Counted from the first letter of the stretch, positions 1 to 8,421 are shown. The stretch is DNA of 33,464 nt from Acidobacteriota bacterium (GCA_023410055.1 JAEYQK010000107.1:1-33464); one strand, 5' to 3'. The notes: generated by a model from the sequence alone, not told the origin. Translations and numbers: made by a program.

Positions 1-1799
1 TTGAACCTTGCCTCAACCGGTGGGGGAAGATTTGGCGTGCTACTGACATTCACGTCCAGTGGTTCTGTCTGCCCGATTCGGAATAGCTGCATCGTCGGTT
101 CCACCGCCACCGAAAACTTCGGCCCCACTGCGAGAGGTCGCAGTCCGATACTGTTGTCCTGCTGCATGAATCTGACCTCGATAGGCGCAGAGATCTGCCC
201 CCAGTGGCCACCTGTATCGTACTCAGCAACCGCGTAAGCCACAGGACGCGGCAGTGGCAACACAGCACAGTCATCGTTTTCGACTTGGAATACCGGCTCC
301 AGCACGCTGTCGCGATGCTCGCAAGGGCGTGTGTACGACGCATCTGGCGCAACCAGAACCGAGAAGCGCGTCGTCACTGTGTTCCCCTGCGCTCCAATGG
401 GACTCACACGTCTCGCTGCCCATCCGCTCGGAATATCGAGTTTCACGTTGGCGACCTTGACCTCGATCGGTGGCTTGGTGAAGGTCACAGCGACTTCAAA
501 CGTCCCACCGCGAACCGCCATGAAGCCCTCGCGTGTCGGCGGTGCTCCATCCACAACAGCAACCATGCTGATGCCGAGCGCCAGGTTCGCCGCCTTCAAA
601 AACTGTTCTCGCTTCGTCTCAAGTTGCGTCAACAGGTCATCTTTCGCCGCGGCTGTTAACGAAGAGTTCTTCACCTCGTCGATGATGTGCTTGGTTCCGT
701 TATAGCCGCTCAGCAAAGGGTCCGCAGCGCTGGCCGGATCGGCCTTAACGACCTCAATGGCATCATTCACGTCCTGTTGAAGATCCTTCAATTCAGGACG
801 CAGGAACGGCACCTTCCGCTCCTCATCTTCCAACCGGGACGCCAGACCTTCAATCGTCGTATCGATACCGTCGAAGAAGTCCTTCTCATGTGCGCCGGCA
901 GGCAGTTCTGGCAGCACCGAGTCCACCAACTTGTAATAGGAAACGTGCGGCCCCGGCGAAACGTTCCACGAACCGGCGCCTTGCGAGAGCTGAAACCTGA
1001 GTCCCTGCATCGCAAATTGCAGATACGACATCCCCAACGCCGGATCCGTCGCACCCGTATCCAGCGCGAGAGTATAATCTTCATCCTTCGGCGGAGCTCC
1101 CTGACCGAACGGACGGATGTTATCGACATAGAGCTTCTTCGCCTGCCACGGCTGCAGGCCTTCTTTGATCTGCTCGGGGAAGCGAGTCGGATCGGCAGCA
1201 GCGCGAAACGCCTCACGCGTCAGAATTCCGGCCGCCTGATGATGTCCGTGTCCATCTCGTTCATTACCCTGGAAACGCGAAACGATCACGTCCGGACGAG
1301 ACATGCGGATGACACGCACCATGTCTCGCAGAGGCACGTCATGGCCGCCCCACTTCTGAAACGTTTCATCGGCGCTCTTGGAAAAGCCGAAATCCGCTAC
1401 CCGCGTGAACCGCTGATGAACGTCGTAGTAGCGATCGGCCGCGAGCAACTCCAGCGTACGCACAACACCTAGCACGTCGAACAGCGTGCTGCCGATCTTG
1501 TTCTGACCACCCTCGCCACGATTGAGCGTAAGCAGCGTTACATCGGCACCTTTGGCCCGGGACTCAAGGACCAGCATTCCGCCGTCTTCATCATCCGGAT
1601 GCGCATCGGTGTGCAGCAGCCTGGCGGTCGTATTCAACCGCTTGAGCGTTTGCTTGAGCCCCGCAACGCCAGTATCTTGCGGCAAGGGCGTGTTCGCCTG
1701 GGCGAACCCCGCGCAATCCAGTGCGAGACAGCAAGCCAGAAAAAGAACTAGTTTCAGGAAACGAGTCCCGTTATGAGTACGGCTTCGAAGTGCTTTCAT
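1..1799 (-). CDS. PIG-L family deacetylase, large exported form (C-terminus cut by window edge)
   Basis: PIG-L/LmbE proteins are zinc-dependent deacetylases acting on N-acetylglucosaminyl-type substrates. The frame is open from an ATG at 1799 to the left edge (about 599 codons), so the C-terminus is missing. Residues 1-30 form a signal peptide (basic start, hydrophobic LVLFLACCLALDCAGFA). The deacetylase domain follows: AHPDDE is the zinc/catalytic motif, then NRGEGGQN, then DGHGHHQAAG with the further metal histidines. Beyond about residue 280 comes a long beta-rich region that I cannot assign to a domain, as is usual for the large acidobacterial forms. The gene lies 51 bp after the PH-domain gene on the same strand and may be cotranscribed. 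No clear Shine-Dalgarno precedes the ATG. The true substrate cannot be told from the sequence. Confidence 0.9.
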   Translation of the reverse strand, partial: MKALRSRTHNGTRFLKLVLFLACCLALDCAGFAQANTPLPQDTGVAGLKQTLKRLNTTARLLHTDAHPDDEDGGMLVLESRAKGADVTLLTLNRGEGGQNKIGSTLFDVLGVVRTLELLAADRYYDVHQRFTRVADFGFSKSADETFQKWGGHDVPLRDMVRVIRMSRPDVIVSRFQGNERDGHGHHQAAGILTREAFRAAADPTRFPEQIKEGLQPWQAKKLYVDNIRPFGQGAPPKDEDYTLALDTGATDPALGMSYLQFAMQGLRFQLSQGAGSWNVSPGPHVSYYKLVDSVLPELPAGAHEKDFFDGIDTTIEGLASRLEDEERKVPFLRPELKDLQQDVNDAIEVVKADPASAADPLLSGYNGTKHIIDEVKNSSLTAAAKDDLLTQLETKREQFLKAANLALGISMVAVVDGAPPTREGFMAVRGGTFEVAVTFTKPPIEVKVANVKLDIPSGWAARRVSPIGAQGNTVTTRFSVLVAPDASYTRPCEHRDSVLEPVFQVENDDCAVLPLPRPVAYAVAEYDTGGHWGQISAPIEVRFMQQDNSIGLRPLAVGPKFSVAVEPTMQLFRIGQTEPLDVNVSSTPNLPPPVEARF

Positions 1800-1850
1800 G
1801 CAGATATGTGGATGATGCAGGGGGCCGCTCAAGATTCGACTTTGATCCAA

Positions 1851-2360
1851 TCACTTTCCGGCGACAACCGCTTCGGTGGCATTTCCGATCTGTTCCTGTA
1901 TCTGTCGCCGGAATTCGAACGGATCGGCAATCCTGTTGAACGATTCGATTGATCCGCCGGTCCCGCGAACTGTAACGGTGCCGTAGCCCATCATTCTGCC
2001 TCGCAGATTCTGGTCGACCCCGATGCTCTCAATCTTGTTCAGAAATATCTCCGCCGTCTGTTTTTCGACGATGCCGATCTTAGCGATTATGCGCTTATTG
2101 GTGACAACGAACTCAGCCGCTCTTCGCTTCATTGTCCCCACCAGCACCACGACGCTCGATGCAATGAAGAGAACGAGAGCAGCGATCAACAGACCTGTGC
2201 GAAAACCATGTGTCCCCGAAAACGCCCCAACCACGAGAGCAATAGCCGCAATATCGATCGCCATTGCAGGCACGACGGAAGTAACCAGCGCAGTCCAGTG
2301 AACGCGACCGCGGAAGGTGATATGTTCGCCCGAAATGAGATTCTGCTCAGCGTAGCTCAT
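1851..2360 (-). CDS. Bacterial PH-domain (bPH2/DUF304-like) membrane protein
   Basis: This 169-residue protein has two hydrophobic segments near the N-terminus (about 25-45 and 55-76) followed by a bacterial PH fold. Typical PH sequence is visible: EFVVTNKRIIAKIGI followed by LNKIESIGVDQNLRGRMMGYGTV and a VRGTGG turn. Such YdbS/YdbT-like proteins are membrane-bound and mostly uncharacterised; some help resist envelope-active compounds. The start is well placed, with GGAG (complement of 2368-2371) seven bases before the ATG. It sits between the ATP-grasp-like gene and the PIG-L gene, all on the minus strand. No operon-specific role can be deduced. Confidence 0.85.
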   Translation of the reverse strand: MSYAEQNLISGEHITFRGRVHWTALVTSVVPAMAIDIAAIALVVGAFSGTHGFRTGLLIAALVLFIASSVVVLVGTMKRRAAEFVVTNKRIIAKIGIVEKQTAEIFLNKIESIGVDQNLRGRMMGYGTVTVRGTGGSIESFNRIADPFEFRRQIQEQIGNATEAVVAGK

Positions 2361-2452
2361 CAGTTTGCTCCGTAATTGAGGAGGAGGTTCATCTTACCAA
2401 CTGGACAGGCGATTGGGCGAACAAAAAGCACAACAGCAGTGACCGAGGTTAC

Positions 2453-3160
2453 CTAGACGCCCAGTTGTACGCGACTGATATCGAGGTCCAGGGCATTGCG
2501 AACCAGCACCTCTTCATACGAGATATCCAGGTCCACCAGCGGAATTCTGAAGTGCAGCGCGTCGATTAGCCGTTTTCGGACATAACTCAGTGAAAGATCA
2601 ACAACTGCCAAACTGTTCGAAACCTCAAGACGAACCGGTCCGTGCTTAAGTCCGAAGATTGTGACTACCTTTTTCAATAGGCCGATCACACCCTGCTGAA
2701 ACTCGGCTGGATACGCGGAAAGCAACCGTGGCTCGTTGGACACCTCAGCGACCGCCAACACGCGCAGCTTGTGATCCCTCATGACGCATTCGATAGTGAA
2801 AGCGGCTTTGTCTTCGGTACTCAGCCCAAGGCCCCTTAGTTTTCGTCCCAGAAGCGACTTACTCGCGCACGCGTCCGCCGCCTTTGGCGCATGGAAGGGA
2901 AGTCCAACCATGCTCGCGGCCCGAGCGACGGTCGGAGCTATCGCATCCGTAATTGGAACCATGGCGGCTACCGGGTTGCCGTGGATGAACTCCACCGTGT
3001 GCAGCGCCGAATCGCGTGTGCTGAAGTCGAGGCGAAACGCGCCGCTATCGTCCGCGCAGCCCAGAATCATCTCCAGCGCAAACTTCTCTGCCGCATCGCG
3101 AATCCGCTCTGCATCGCCCGCAGTAGGTGCGAGCACGAGTATGCGTTTAGCTTCGGCCAC
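2453..3160 (-). CDS. ATP-grasp-like protein lacking a complete ligase domain, function unknown
   Basis: The first ~100 residues resemble the pre-ATP-grasp half of carboxylate-amine ligases: a Rossmann-like start (AKRILVLAPTAGDAERI) and later APTVARAASMVGLPFHAPKAADACASK, matching the segment where ligases read roughly 'aA..lGlP..sp.a...a.dK'. A full ligase would then need a glycine loop and Mg-binding residues; the remaining ~130 residues show neither. It may be a degenerate or minimal relative. Start choice: the frame opens back to a TTG at 3208, but that TTG lies in the loop of a terminator hairpin (3188-3217). I prefer the GTG at 3160, preceded very closely by AAGGA, giving 235 residues. 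Its genomic context does not define a role. Confidence 0.6.
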   Translation of the reverse strand: MAEAKRILVLAPTAGDAERIRDAAEKFALEMILGCADDSGAFRLDFSTRDSALHTVEFIHGNPVAAMVPITDAIAPTVARAASMVGLPFHAPKAADACASKSLLGRKLRGLGLSTEDKAAFTIECVMRDHKLRVLAVAEVSNEPRLLSAYPAEFQQGVIGLLKKVVTIFGLKHGPVRLEVSNSLAVVDLSLSYVRKRLIDALHFRIPLVDLDISYEEVLVRNALDLDISRVQLGV

Positions 3161-3187
3161 GTTCCTTACGATAACAAACTGCCCAAC

Positions 3188-3217
3188 AAAAAAGGCACAG
3201 TCAGCCAACTGTGCCTT
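3188..3217 (-). terminator. Rho-independent terminator after the activase gene pair
   Basis: Read on the minus strand, AAGGCACAGT (3217-3208), a six-base loop (3207-3202) and ACTGTGCCTT (3201-3192) form a perfect 10-bp stem. The stem runs into a six-base T tract (3193-3188). It lies 27 bases after the stop codon of the gene ending at 3244, so it should end that transcript and separate it from the ATP-grasp-like gene. Confidence 0.9.
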
Positions 3218-3243
3218 ACTTCCAACAAAACCAAGAAACCGGT

Positions 3244-4563
3244 CTACACTCCGACTGTTTGCGGGAAATACTCCGGGAACTCGCGCCTGTAAGGCTTCTT
3301 CTCGCGATACGAGCGCGCCAGCTCCATGTAGATTCCGAGATCGCGATCCAAGTCGCTCTGCGTTCCGTCGAAATAGAAGTTGCGAATCGGAATACCGCCG
3401 AAGTTCTTGGATAGTTTCGGATAGATCGCTTCGCTCACAATTCCGTTCATGCAGGTGAACGGGCTTATGTCGATGATGCCGTCGGCGCCCTTGGTCGCCA
3501 GATAAGCCGCTTTCCCGACGCTTAGCACCATCTCTCCCAGGCAGCCGTTCACAGGCAAGTAGGGGAGCGCCATCTCAAGCGTCTCATGAATTGTCGGCTC
3601 TTCGTACCCGCGGAAGTCTTCCTTGAACGGTTCAATGATCGCGTGTTCATCGCCCAACTGGATCTTGTCGCGCAAGATGGCTTTGATCATGTCGATGCTG
3701 AGCATGCGTCCACGCAGCTTCAGCTTCCGAACCTGCTCGGTGTTCGTATAAAGCACCCACTCGGAGATGTCGCTCAGCCACCCCTCGGCGTCGAACCCCT
3801 CGAGTTTGCGGATCAAATCTTCGTTGCTGAACGTATTCAGTCGGCAGAATATCTCACCGACGACGCCAATCAGTGGCACCTCGCGATCGTATGCAGCGGG
3901 CACGGCACGGAAACGCGCACGGCAGCGATGCATTGCCTCCACGATTGACTTCATCTGGCATCCCGCATCGGCGCAACTGCTTTCGATCGTCTTGCAGATG
4001 TCCTCAATACACTGCTGGTAAGCCTGGTCGGCGGAACCAGCTTTGACTTCGTAAGGACGCGTCCGATGGCATGCTTTTCGCACGGTGTCGGCAGCAACCA
4101 GTGCGCGCCAACCGCCGCGGATGAAGGGCATCGAAACGTCACCAAGGTCCGCATAGCCGTTCTTGCTGGTCGGCGACAATATCTGGATATCTTCGTACCC
4201 GATCGTCTTGAGCACCTTCTGGAGAAATGGCGAATACTGGCCAAATCGGCAAGGCCCATCGGCGGTCGGCATGAAGAACACAGTCTTCTTCGGATCGAAT
4301 CCCGGCTGTTCCATGACACGCAGGAAATCGCCTACCGTGACCTTTGCCGGATAACACTCGTCGCCCGTGGTGTACTTTCCGCCAAGTTCTCGAGTACGCG
4401 CGTCAGACGGCGGAGTCGGCTTCGCGTCAATGCCAAGCCACTTGAACACCGCGGAGAAAGCCTCCGGGCTGCCTTCTGCCATGGTCGGGATAAAGACGGT
4501 CTTTCCCGCCAGCGGATGGTCCGCTTTGATTTTTCGGGTTACATGACGGTGGCGGATGGGCAT
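3244..4563 (-). CDS. HgdB/double-cubane-like cysteine protein (COG3581-type), second half of the activase/reductase system
   Basis: This 439-residue protein belongs to the group associated with 2-hydroxyacyl-CoA dehydratase activators. Probable cluster-binding motifs are DECYPAK (Cys70), GPCRFGQ (Cys105), NGCLGE (Cys341) and SPFTCMN (Cys371), spaced much as in HgdA/HgdB and double-cubane proteins. The predicted role is to receive low-potential electrons from the ATP-driven activator encoded just upstream. In many bacteria, as I recall, this module continues the activator polypeptide. Here it is a separate frame whose ATG (4563) lies 25 bases inside the upstream gene, suggesting translational coupling. 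Only a weak AAGGA lies about 12-14 bases before the ATG. The terminator at 3188-3217 follows. The substrate is unknown; no HgdA/HgdB dehydratase genes lie in this window. Confidence 0.85.
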   Translation of the reverse strand: MPIRHRHVTRKIKADHPLAGKTVFIPTMAEGSPEAFSAVFKWLGIDAKPTPPSDARTRELGGKYTTGDECYPAKVTVGDFLRVMEQPGFDPKKTVFFMPTADGPCRFGQYSPFLQKVLKTIGYEDIQILSPTSKNGYADLGDVSMPFIRGGWRALVAADTVRKACHRTRPYEVKAGSADQAYQQCIEDICKTIESSCADAGCQMKSIVEAMHRCRARFRAVPAAYDREVPLIGVVGEIFCRLNTFSNEDLIRKLEGFDAEGWLSDISEWVLYTNTEQVRKLKLRGRMLSIDMIKAILRDKIQLGDEHAIIEPFKEDFRGYEEPTIHETLEMALPYLPVNGCLGEMVLSVGKAAYLATKGADGIIDISPFTCMNGIVSEAIYPKLSKNFGGIPIRNFYFDGTQSDLDRDLGIYMELARSYREKKPYRREFPEYFPQTVGV

Positions 4564-7500
4564 GATCTCAAGAATCCTTTGCTGTCTAGGTATGCTTCGC
4601 AGCGGGTGATGAACCCCGCATCGTTTGCGTGACCGTCGAACTGGAGAATCAACGATGGCTTACCCGTCGCGTCATCCAGGAACGACTTGATATACGAGTC
4701 AGGACCGCACTTGAAATTCGAAATATAGACAATGTGCAGGTTCGGATACTGCCGTGCCATGCGTGCAGCCTGTAAGATACGCCGTCCCGAGTTCCAGTAC
4801 ATATTCGGATTGACGTCGCTAATGTCCTCGTCATCGATGGGCATGAAGTCCATCGGGATGACGTTTACGCCATAAAGCGCGCGCAGTTTCCGCGGAATAT
4901 CACAGTTCACGCTCCGGTCGTACATGTTATAGGCGCGTCCGACAAGCACGATCGCCGGCTCTCCTGTTTGCTTGATCTGCTCCAGTGCTTCGGCGCCAGC
5001 CTTCTGCATTGCATCGTTGAAAGCTGCCTGCGCCGCGTAAGCCGCCTCAAGTGCTGATTTCGTGCGCTTCAGGTTGCCGAACTTCGCCTTAACGAACTGG
5101 CCAAGCTCTTTCTCGACATGCTTCGGCCCGAATCTGAAGTGAACCGTTGGGCACAAAATCTTGTCAGAACTTTCTTCAAGCTGCGGGACTGCACGAATCA
5201 CGTGCGGCAGAGTTTGGTTCCACGGACACAGGTGAGACTCCAACTGATTCTCGAACTGCTCGGGAATCTCCTGGTTCACAACGTTGGGGATGAGAACGTA
5301 ATCGACCTTCTTGTCGATCAGGTCTTGTACGTGCCCATGGGCGACCTTGATTGGGAAGCACGGCTGCGCGATCGAAAGCTCTTCGCCGTCCGAGACAATG
5401 TTGCGATCTGTCGGCGACGAGGTGACTACGTCGAACCCGAGCTCCTGGAAGTAAGTGCACCAGAATGGGAATCGATCGAAAAAGAACATCGTGCGCGGGA
5501 TTCCGATCGTCTGCCGCTTATGTCCGTTCGCCATCGGCGAATGCAATGCCGCTTCCAGCAACTTCTCGCGGTAGGTGATGAGGTCTTCGATGACCGGGTG
5601 ACGATCAACTTTCACGCGCTTTCGGAACTTGTCCGAGCACTTGTCGCCCCAGTACGTCTTCTCGCCCTCAATCTTGAATTCCTTCATGTCGCAGTAGTTC
5701 GAGCAGGCTTTGCACACGAACTCCCGCGTTTCGTAGTTGACCTTGTTCAGGTCATAGCCACGGAACTTGCTCTCCTGGCGCTTGTCCTTCATCACGTCCC
5801 GTGCGAGCAGGGCCATGCCGATAGCACCAATAACGCCATTATGCGGAGGAACGATGATCTTTTTGCCCAGCACCTGCGAGAATGCAGCAGCGACAGCATC
5901 GTTATAAGCCGTTCCGCCCTGGAAGAAGATCGTCTTTCCGATCTTTCGGCCGCGCACTACGCGGTTCAGATAGTTCAGTGCCACGGAGTAGGCTAGTCCT
6001 GCGCAAAGATCTCCGACTTCCGCGCCCTTCAACAGCATCGACGAAACATCGCGCTCCATGAAGACCGTGCAGCGTTCGCCCAGCCGCGAGGGGCTTTTCG
6101 ACGCCAGTGCCTTCTGCGCGAACTCACCTTTGATCGAGACGCCGAGCTTCTCCGCTTGTTCTTCCAGGAACGATCCCGTTCCGGCAGCGCAGGCTTCGTT
6201 CATCGTGAAATCCACGACGATGCCATTGTCCATGCGAATGAACTTCGAATCCTGCCCACCGATCTCAAAGATCGTATCGACCGTGTCCATCGCAAGCATC
6301 TTCGAGACGTGCATGGCACCGGTCTTGTGCGCCGTGATTTCGTCGTTGATCGTATCGGCTCCGACCAGTTCGCCGATCAGTTCGCGTCCCGAACCAGTCG
6401 TGCCCACGCCCTTGATGTCGAGCTTTGACGCGATGTTCTCCGCGATTTCCTGCAAACCCGCGTTCACCACCTCGATCGGCCGCCCCTGCGTGCGAATGTA
6501 AATCTCGTAAAGCAGATTGCCGCTTCGGTCGATCACGACCAAGTTCGTGGAAACTGACCCGATATCGATTCCGAGATACGCCTCAACCTTGCCCGCCTCA
6601 GGCAATTTCGCGTCTTCACCGCGGTCACGGAGCAGAAGAACGTTCTCCATCGAAAGCGGTTCGCCGCCGGTGAACTGGTGCTTAATCTGGGCGTGCTGCT
6701 GAAGTTGGTGAATGCGCTTGAAGCTCCTCTTGCGGCGCTCTTCGGTCTCGAACATCGCCGCGCCAATCGCGCCGATCCAGGCGTAGAGATCCGGAATGAT
6801 GAAGTCCTTCTCTTCCAGCTTGAACGCCTCGCGCATGGCGTTGCGAACGCCTTGGTTTAGCGCAACCGCTCCGATGAATGCAACCGGCGCGGCCACTTCG
6901 CGTCCTTTGACAATGGCCGACTTGAAGTTGCGTGCGACAGCATCGCATAGTCCGCGCAAAATCTGATCCGTGCCATAACCCTTCTGCTGGGCGTGGATCA
7001 TATCCGATTTCGCGAACACCGAGCAGCGCCCCGCAATGCGCGCGGCTTGGCTGGCCTGACATGCGGCCGAACCCACGTCCTCGATGTTGTAGAGCAATCG
7101 CGACGCCTGCTGGTCGATAAACGATCCCGTACCTGCGGCGCAATCGCCGCTCGTCGAATAATCCGTGATGCCCAGATACTTCGACGTGGCCGAGGGTTCC
7201 AGGCGGATGTACTTCGACGTCTCGCCGCCCATCTCAAAAACCGTGCGAACTTCCGGATAAAAAGTTCGAATTCCCTTCGCTACGGCGCGGAACTCGTTCT
7301 CGAAATAGATGCCGAGAATCTTTGCGATCAACTGGCTGCCGGATCCGGTTACGCGGATGCCTTCCACGTTCTGCTCTGGAACGAACTCGTAAAAATCCTT
7401 GAGCAGGTCGAAGGTCGATTGGATCGGGCTGCCCTGAATGCGGCGGTACTTAGAGAAGACGAGTGGCCTTCCCGCCAACGGACTCGATGTAGGAAATTCC

Positions 7501-7622
7501 GCCGAGAAGAAATCAGCAGACTTCGCGATCAGTTCTTTCAGTTGCGGCGCATCGCTTGCATCGCCGATGGCGGCAAGCTTAAGGCTTACGCCGCCTATGT
7601 CCAGACCAATATTAATGCTCAT
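4539..7622 (-). CDS. Tandem BadF/BadG/BcrA/BcrD ATPase (HgdC-like activator) fused to DUF2229 module
   Basis: This 1027-residue protein carries two ASKHA ATPase domains of the HgdC activator type. Domain 1 (about 4-292) has GLDIGGVS, MGGETSKYIR and the cysteines GDCAAGTG (Cys161) and GRCSVFA (Cys200). Domain 2 (about 348-610) has GIDIGSVSTN, IGGQDSKFIR, NEACAAGTG (Cys478) and GERCTVF (Cys518). A four-cysteine ribbon follows (637, 640, 644, 662), then a DUF2229/HgdA-like module (about 700-1015) with QPCFPIK (Cys755), Cys799 and KCGPDS (Cys972). In HgdC each subunit gives two cysteines to a [4Fe-4S] cluster bridging a dimer, and ATP hydrolysis drives electron transfer. Two domains on one chain could hold such a cluster within one molecule (inference). 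The electron acceptor and substrate are unknown. It overlaps the next gene by 25 bases. Confidence 0.9.
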   Translation of the reverse strand: MSINIGLDIGGVSLKLAAIGDASDAPQLKELIAKSADFFSAEFPTSSPLAGRPLVFSKYRRIQGSPIQSTFDLLKDFYEFVPEQNVEGIRVTGSGSQLIAKILGIYFENEFRAVAKGIRTFYPEVRTVFEMGGETSKYIRLEPSATSKYLGITDYSTSGDCAAGTGSFIDQQASRLLYNIEDVGSAACQASQAARIAGRCSVFAKSDMIHAQQKGYGTDQILRGLCDAVARNFKSAIVKGREVAAPVAFIGAVALNQGVRNAMREAFKLEEKDFIIPDLYAWIGAIGAAMFETEERRKRSFKRIHQLQQHAQIKHQFTGGEPLSMENVLLLRDRGEDAKLPEAGKVEAYLGIDIGSVSTNLVVIDRSGNLLYEIYIRTQGRPIEVVNAGLQEIAENIASKLDIKGVGTTGSGRELIGELVGADTINDEITAHKTGAMHVSKMLAMDTVDTIFEIGGQDSKFIRMDNGIVVDFTMNEACAAGTGSFLEEQAEKLGVSIKGEFAQKALASKSPSRLGERCTVFMERDVSSMLLKGAEVGDLCAGLAYSVALNYLNRVVRGRKIGKTIFFQGGTAYNDAVAAAFSQVLGKKIIVPPHNGVIGAIGMALLARDVMKDKRQESKFRGYDLNKVNYETREFVCKACSNYCDMKEFKIEGEKTYWGDKCSDKFRKRVKVDRHPVIEDLITYREKLLEAALHSPMANGHKRQTIGIPRTMFFFDRFPFWCTYFQELGFDVVTSSPTDRNIVSDGEELSIAQPCFPIKVAHGHVQDLIDKKVDYVLIPNVVNQEIPEQFENQLESHLCPWNQTLPHVIRAVPQLEESSDKILCPTVHFRFGPKHVEKELGQFVKAKFGNLKRTKSALEAAYAAQAAFNDAMQKAGAEALEQIKQTGEPAIVLVGRAYNMYDRSVNCDIPRKLRALYGVNVIPMDFMPIDDEDISDVNPNMYWNSGRRILQAARMARQYPNLHIVYISNFKCGPDSYIKSFLDDATGKPSLILQFDGHANDAGFITRCEAYLDSKGFLRSCPSATVM

Positions 7623-7917
7623 GAAGTCCCACTCACCTCAGACCTCGGCGCTCAAACGCCTTCGGCGGAATCGGGGTTTTCGGGCCAGTCGATCGCGCCC
7701 GCGAGAGGCCATGCTCCTACACACTCTACCCCATATATTCTGAGTAATGAGCAGCTTACCATCCTTTACGGGTCTGCCTGCAAGGTGAGTAGCCGAATGG
7801 AGGATAAAAAGGGGCGAACGGTGGTACCTAAATAGCGAATGGACGCCCAAAATCAGCAAAACTCGTAAGCTGTTGCCTGCATCTGAAGTCTGATTCAGTG
7901 TTCTCCAAGGAGGCCCG
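7623..7917. other. Divergent intergenic region
   Basis: This stretch separates the activase gene (minus) from the small exported-protein gene (plus) and must hold promoters for both. I see no tRNA, no repeat-family copy and no convincing -35/-10 pair or operator palindrome. The only clear signal is AAGGAGG at 7907-7913, the ribosome binding site of the plus-strand gene. Confidence 0.5.
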
Positions 7918-8259
7918 ATGAAAGCAACTCGTCTAGCAGTCCTGAGCACGATTGCGGTGACTCTTCTGACGCTCGCCGCTCTTGCAGCCAACGATCAACA
8001 AACCTACACCGGCTGGGTTATGGATCAGAATTGTGCAGCCAAGGGAGCAAAGGCGGATGTCGAGTGCGCCAAGAAGTGCATCCAGGGAGGCTCGCCCATG
8101 GTACTGGTCAATGATGCGGACAAGAATCTGTTGACCGTGGCCAATCCCAAGGCTCTGGAAGATCATATCGGCCATCACGTAAAGGTGCAGGGAACCGTCG
8201 CGAATAACAAGTTGACTGTAATGAGCGCCGAAATGGCACCGGAAAAAGGCGGCCAATAA
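7918..8259 (+). CDS. Small exported protein, DUF5818-like
   Basis: This 113-residue protein has a signal peptide (about 1-23: basic start, then a hydrophobic run ending ALAA). The mature part contains TYTGWVMDQNCAAKGAK, a second cysteine pair in ECAKKCIQGG, PMVLV, and HIGHHVKVQGTV near the C-terminus. This is the pattern of small secreted acidobacterial proteins that seem to adopt an OB-like beta fold with paired cysteines; their function is unknown. A perfect AAGGAGG lies four bases before the ATG, so translation is probably strong. It is convergent with the small membrane-protein gene, with three bases between stop codons. The family name is from recognition, not a database search. Confidence 0.75.
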   Translation: MKATRLAVLSTIAVTLLTLAALAANDQQTYTGWVMDQNCAAKGAKADVECAKKCIQGGSPMVLVNDADKNLLTVANPKALEDHIGHHVKVQGTVANNKLTVMSAEMAPEKGGQ

Positions 8260-8262
8260 TAA

Positions 8263-8421
8263 TCAATGCAGACGATTCCGGCGCCACCGCAGGCCAAGCT
8301 CAGCCAACAAGGTGATAGCCGCCAGGAATAGCAGGACGTGAAGAAAGCCCCCGAGCGTCTGACTAGTGATGATTCCAACCAACCAGAGTGCCAGTAGGAT
8401 TACGCAAAGAGTCCAAAGCAC
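8263..8421 (-). CDS. 52-residue membrane protein, DUF5670/lmo0937-like
   Basis: This short gene reads from a GTG at 8421 to a TGA at 8263. The protein starts M(V)LWTLCVILLALWLVGIIT, continues SQTLGGFLHVLLFLAAITLLAEL, and ends in a basic tail (RWRRNRLH). Two hydrophobic segments (about 2-19 and 26-42) flank the conserved-looking TLGGFLHVLL turn, as in the lmo0937/DUF5670 family, whose function is unknown. A perfect AGGAGG (complement of 8427-8432) lies five bases before the GTG. Together with the family-like sequence, this makes a chance reading frame unlikely. The gene lies between the exported-protein gene (convergent) and a dispersed repeat. Confidence 0.82.
   Translation of the reverse strand: MLWTLCVILLALWLVGIITSQTLGGFLHVLLFLAAITLLAELGLRWRRNRLH

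Noticed and set aside
687..1472. 261-codon plus-strand open frame
   Set aside because: It is antisense to the PIG-L gene, whose motifs are unmistakable in the opposite frame; the sequence is Arg-rich with no family features.
3188..3208. TTG at 3208 as start of the ATP-grasp-like gene
   Set aside because: It lies in the loop of a strong intrinsic terminator, and the added residues look like translated hairpin.
5118..5996. 292-codon plus-strand open frame
   Set aside because: It lies opposite the DUF2229 and activator domains; a shadow of GC-rich coding sequence.
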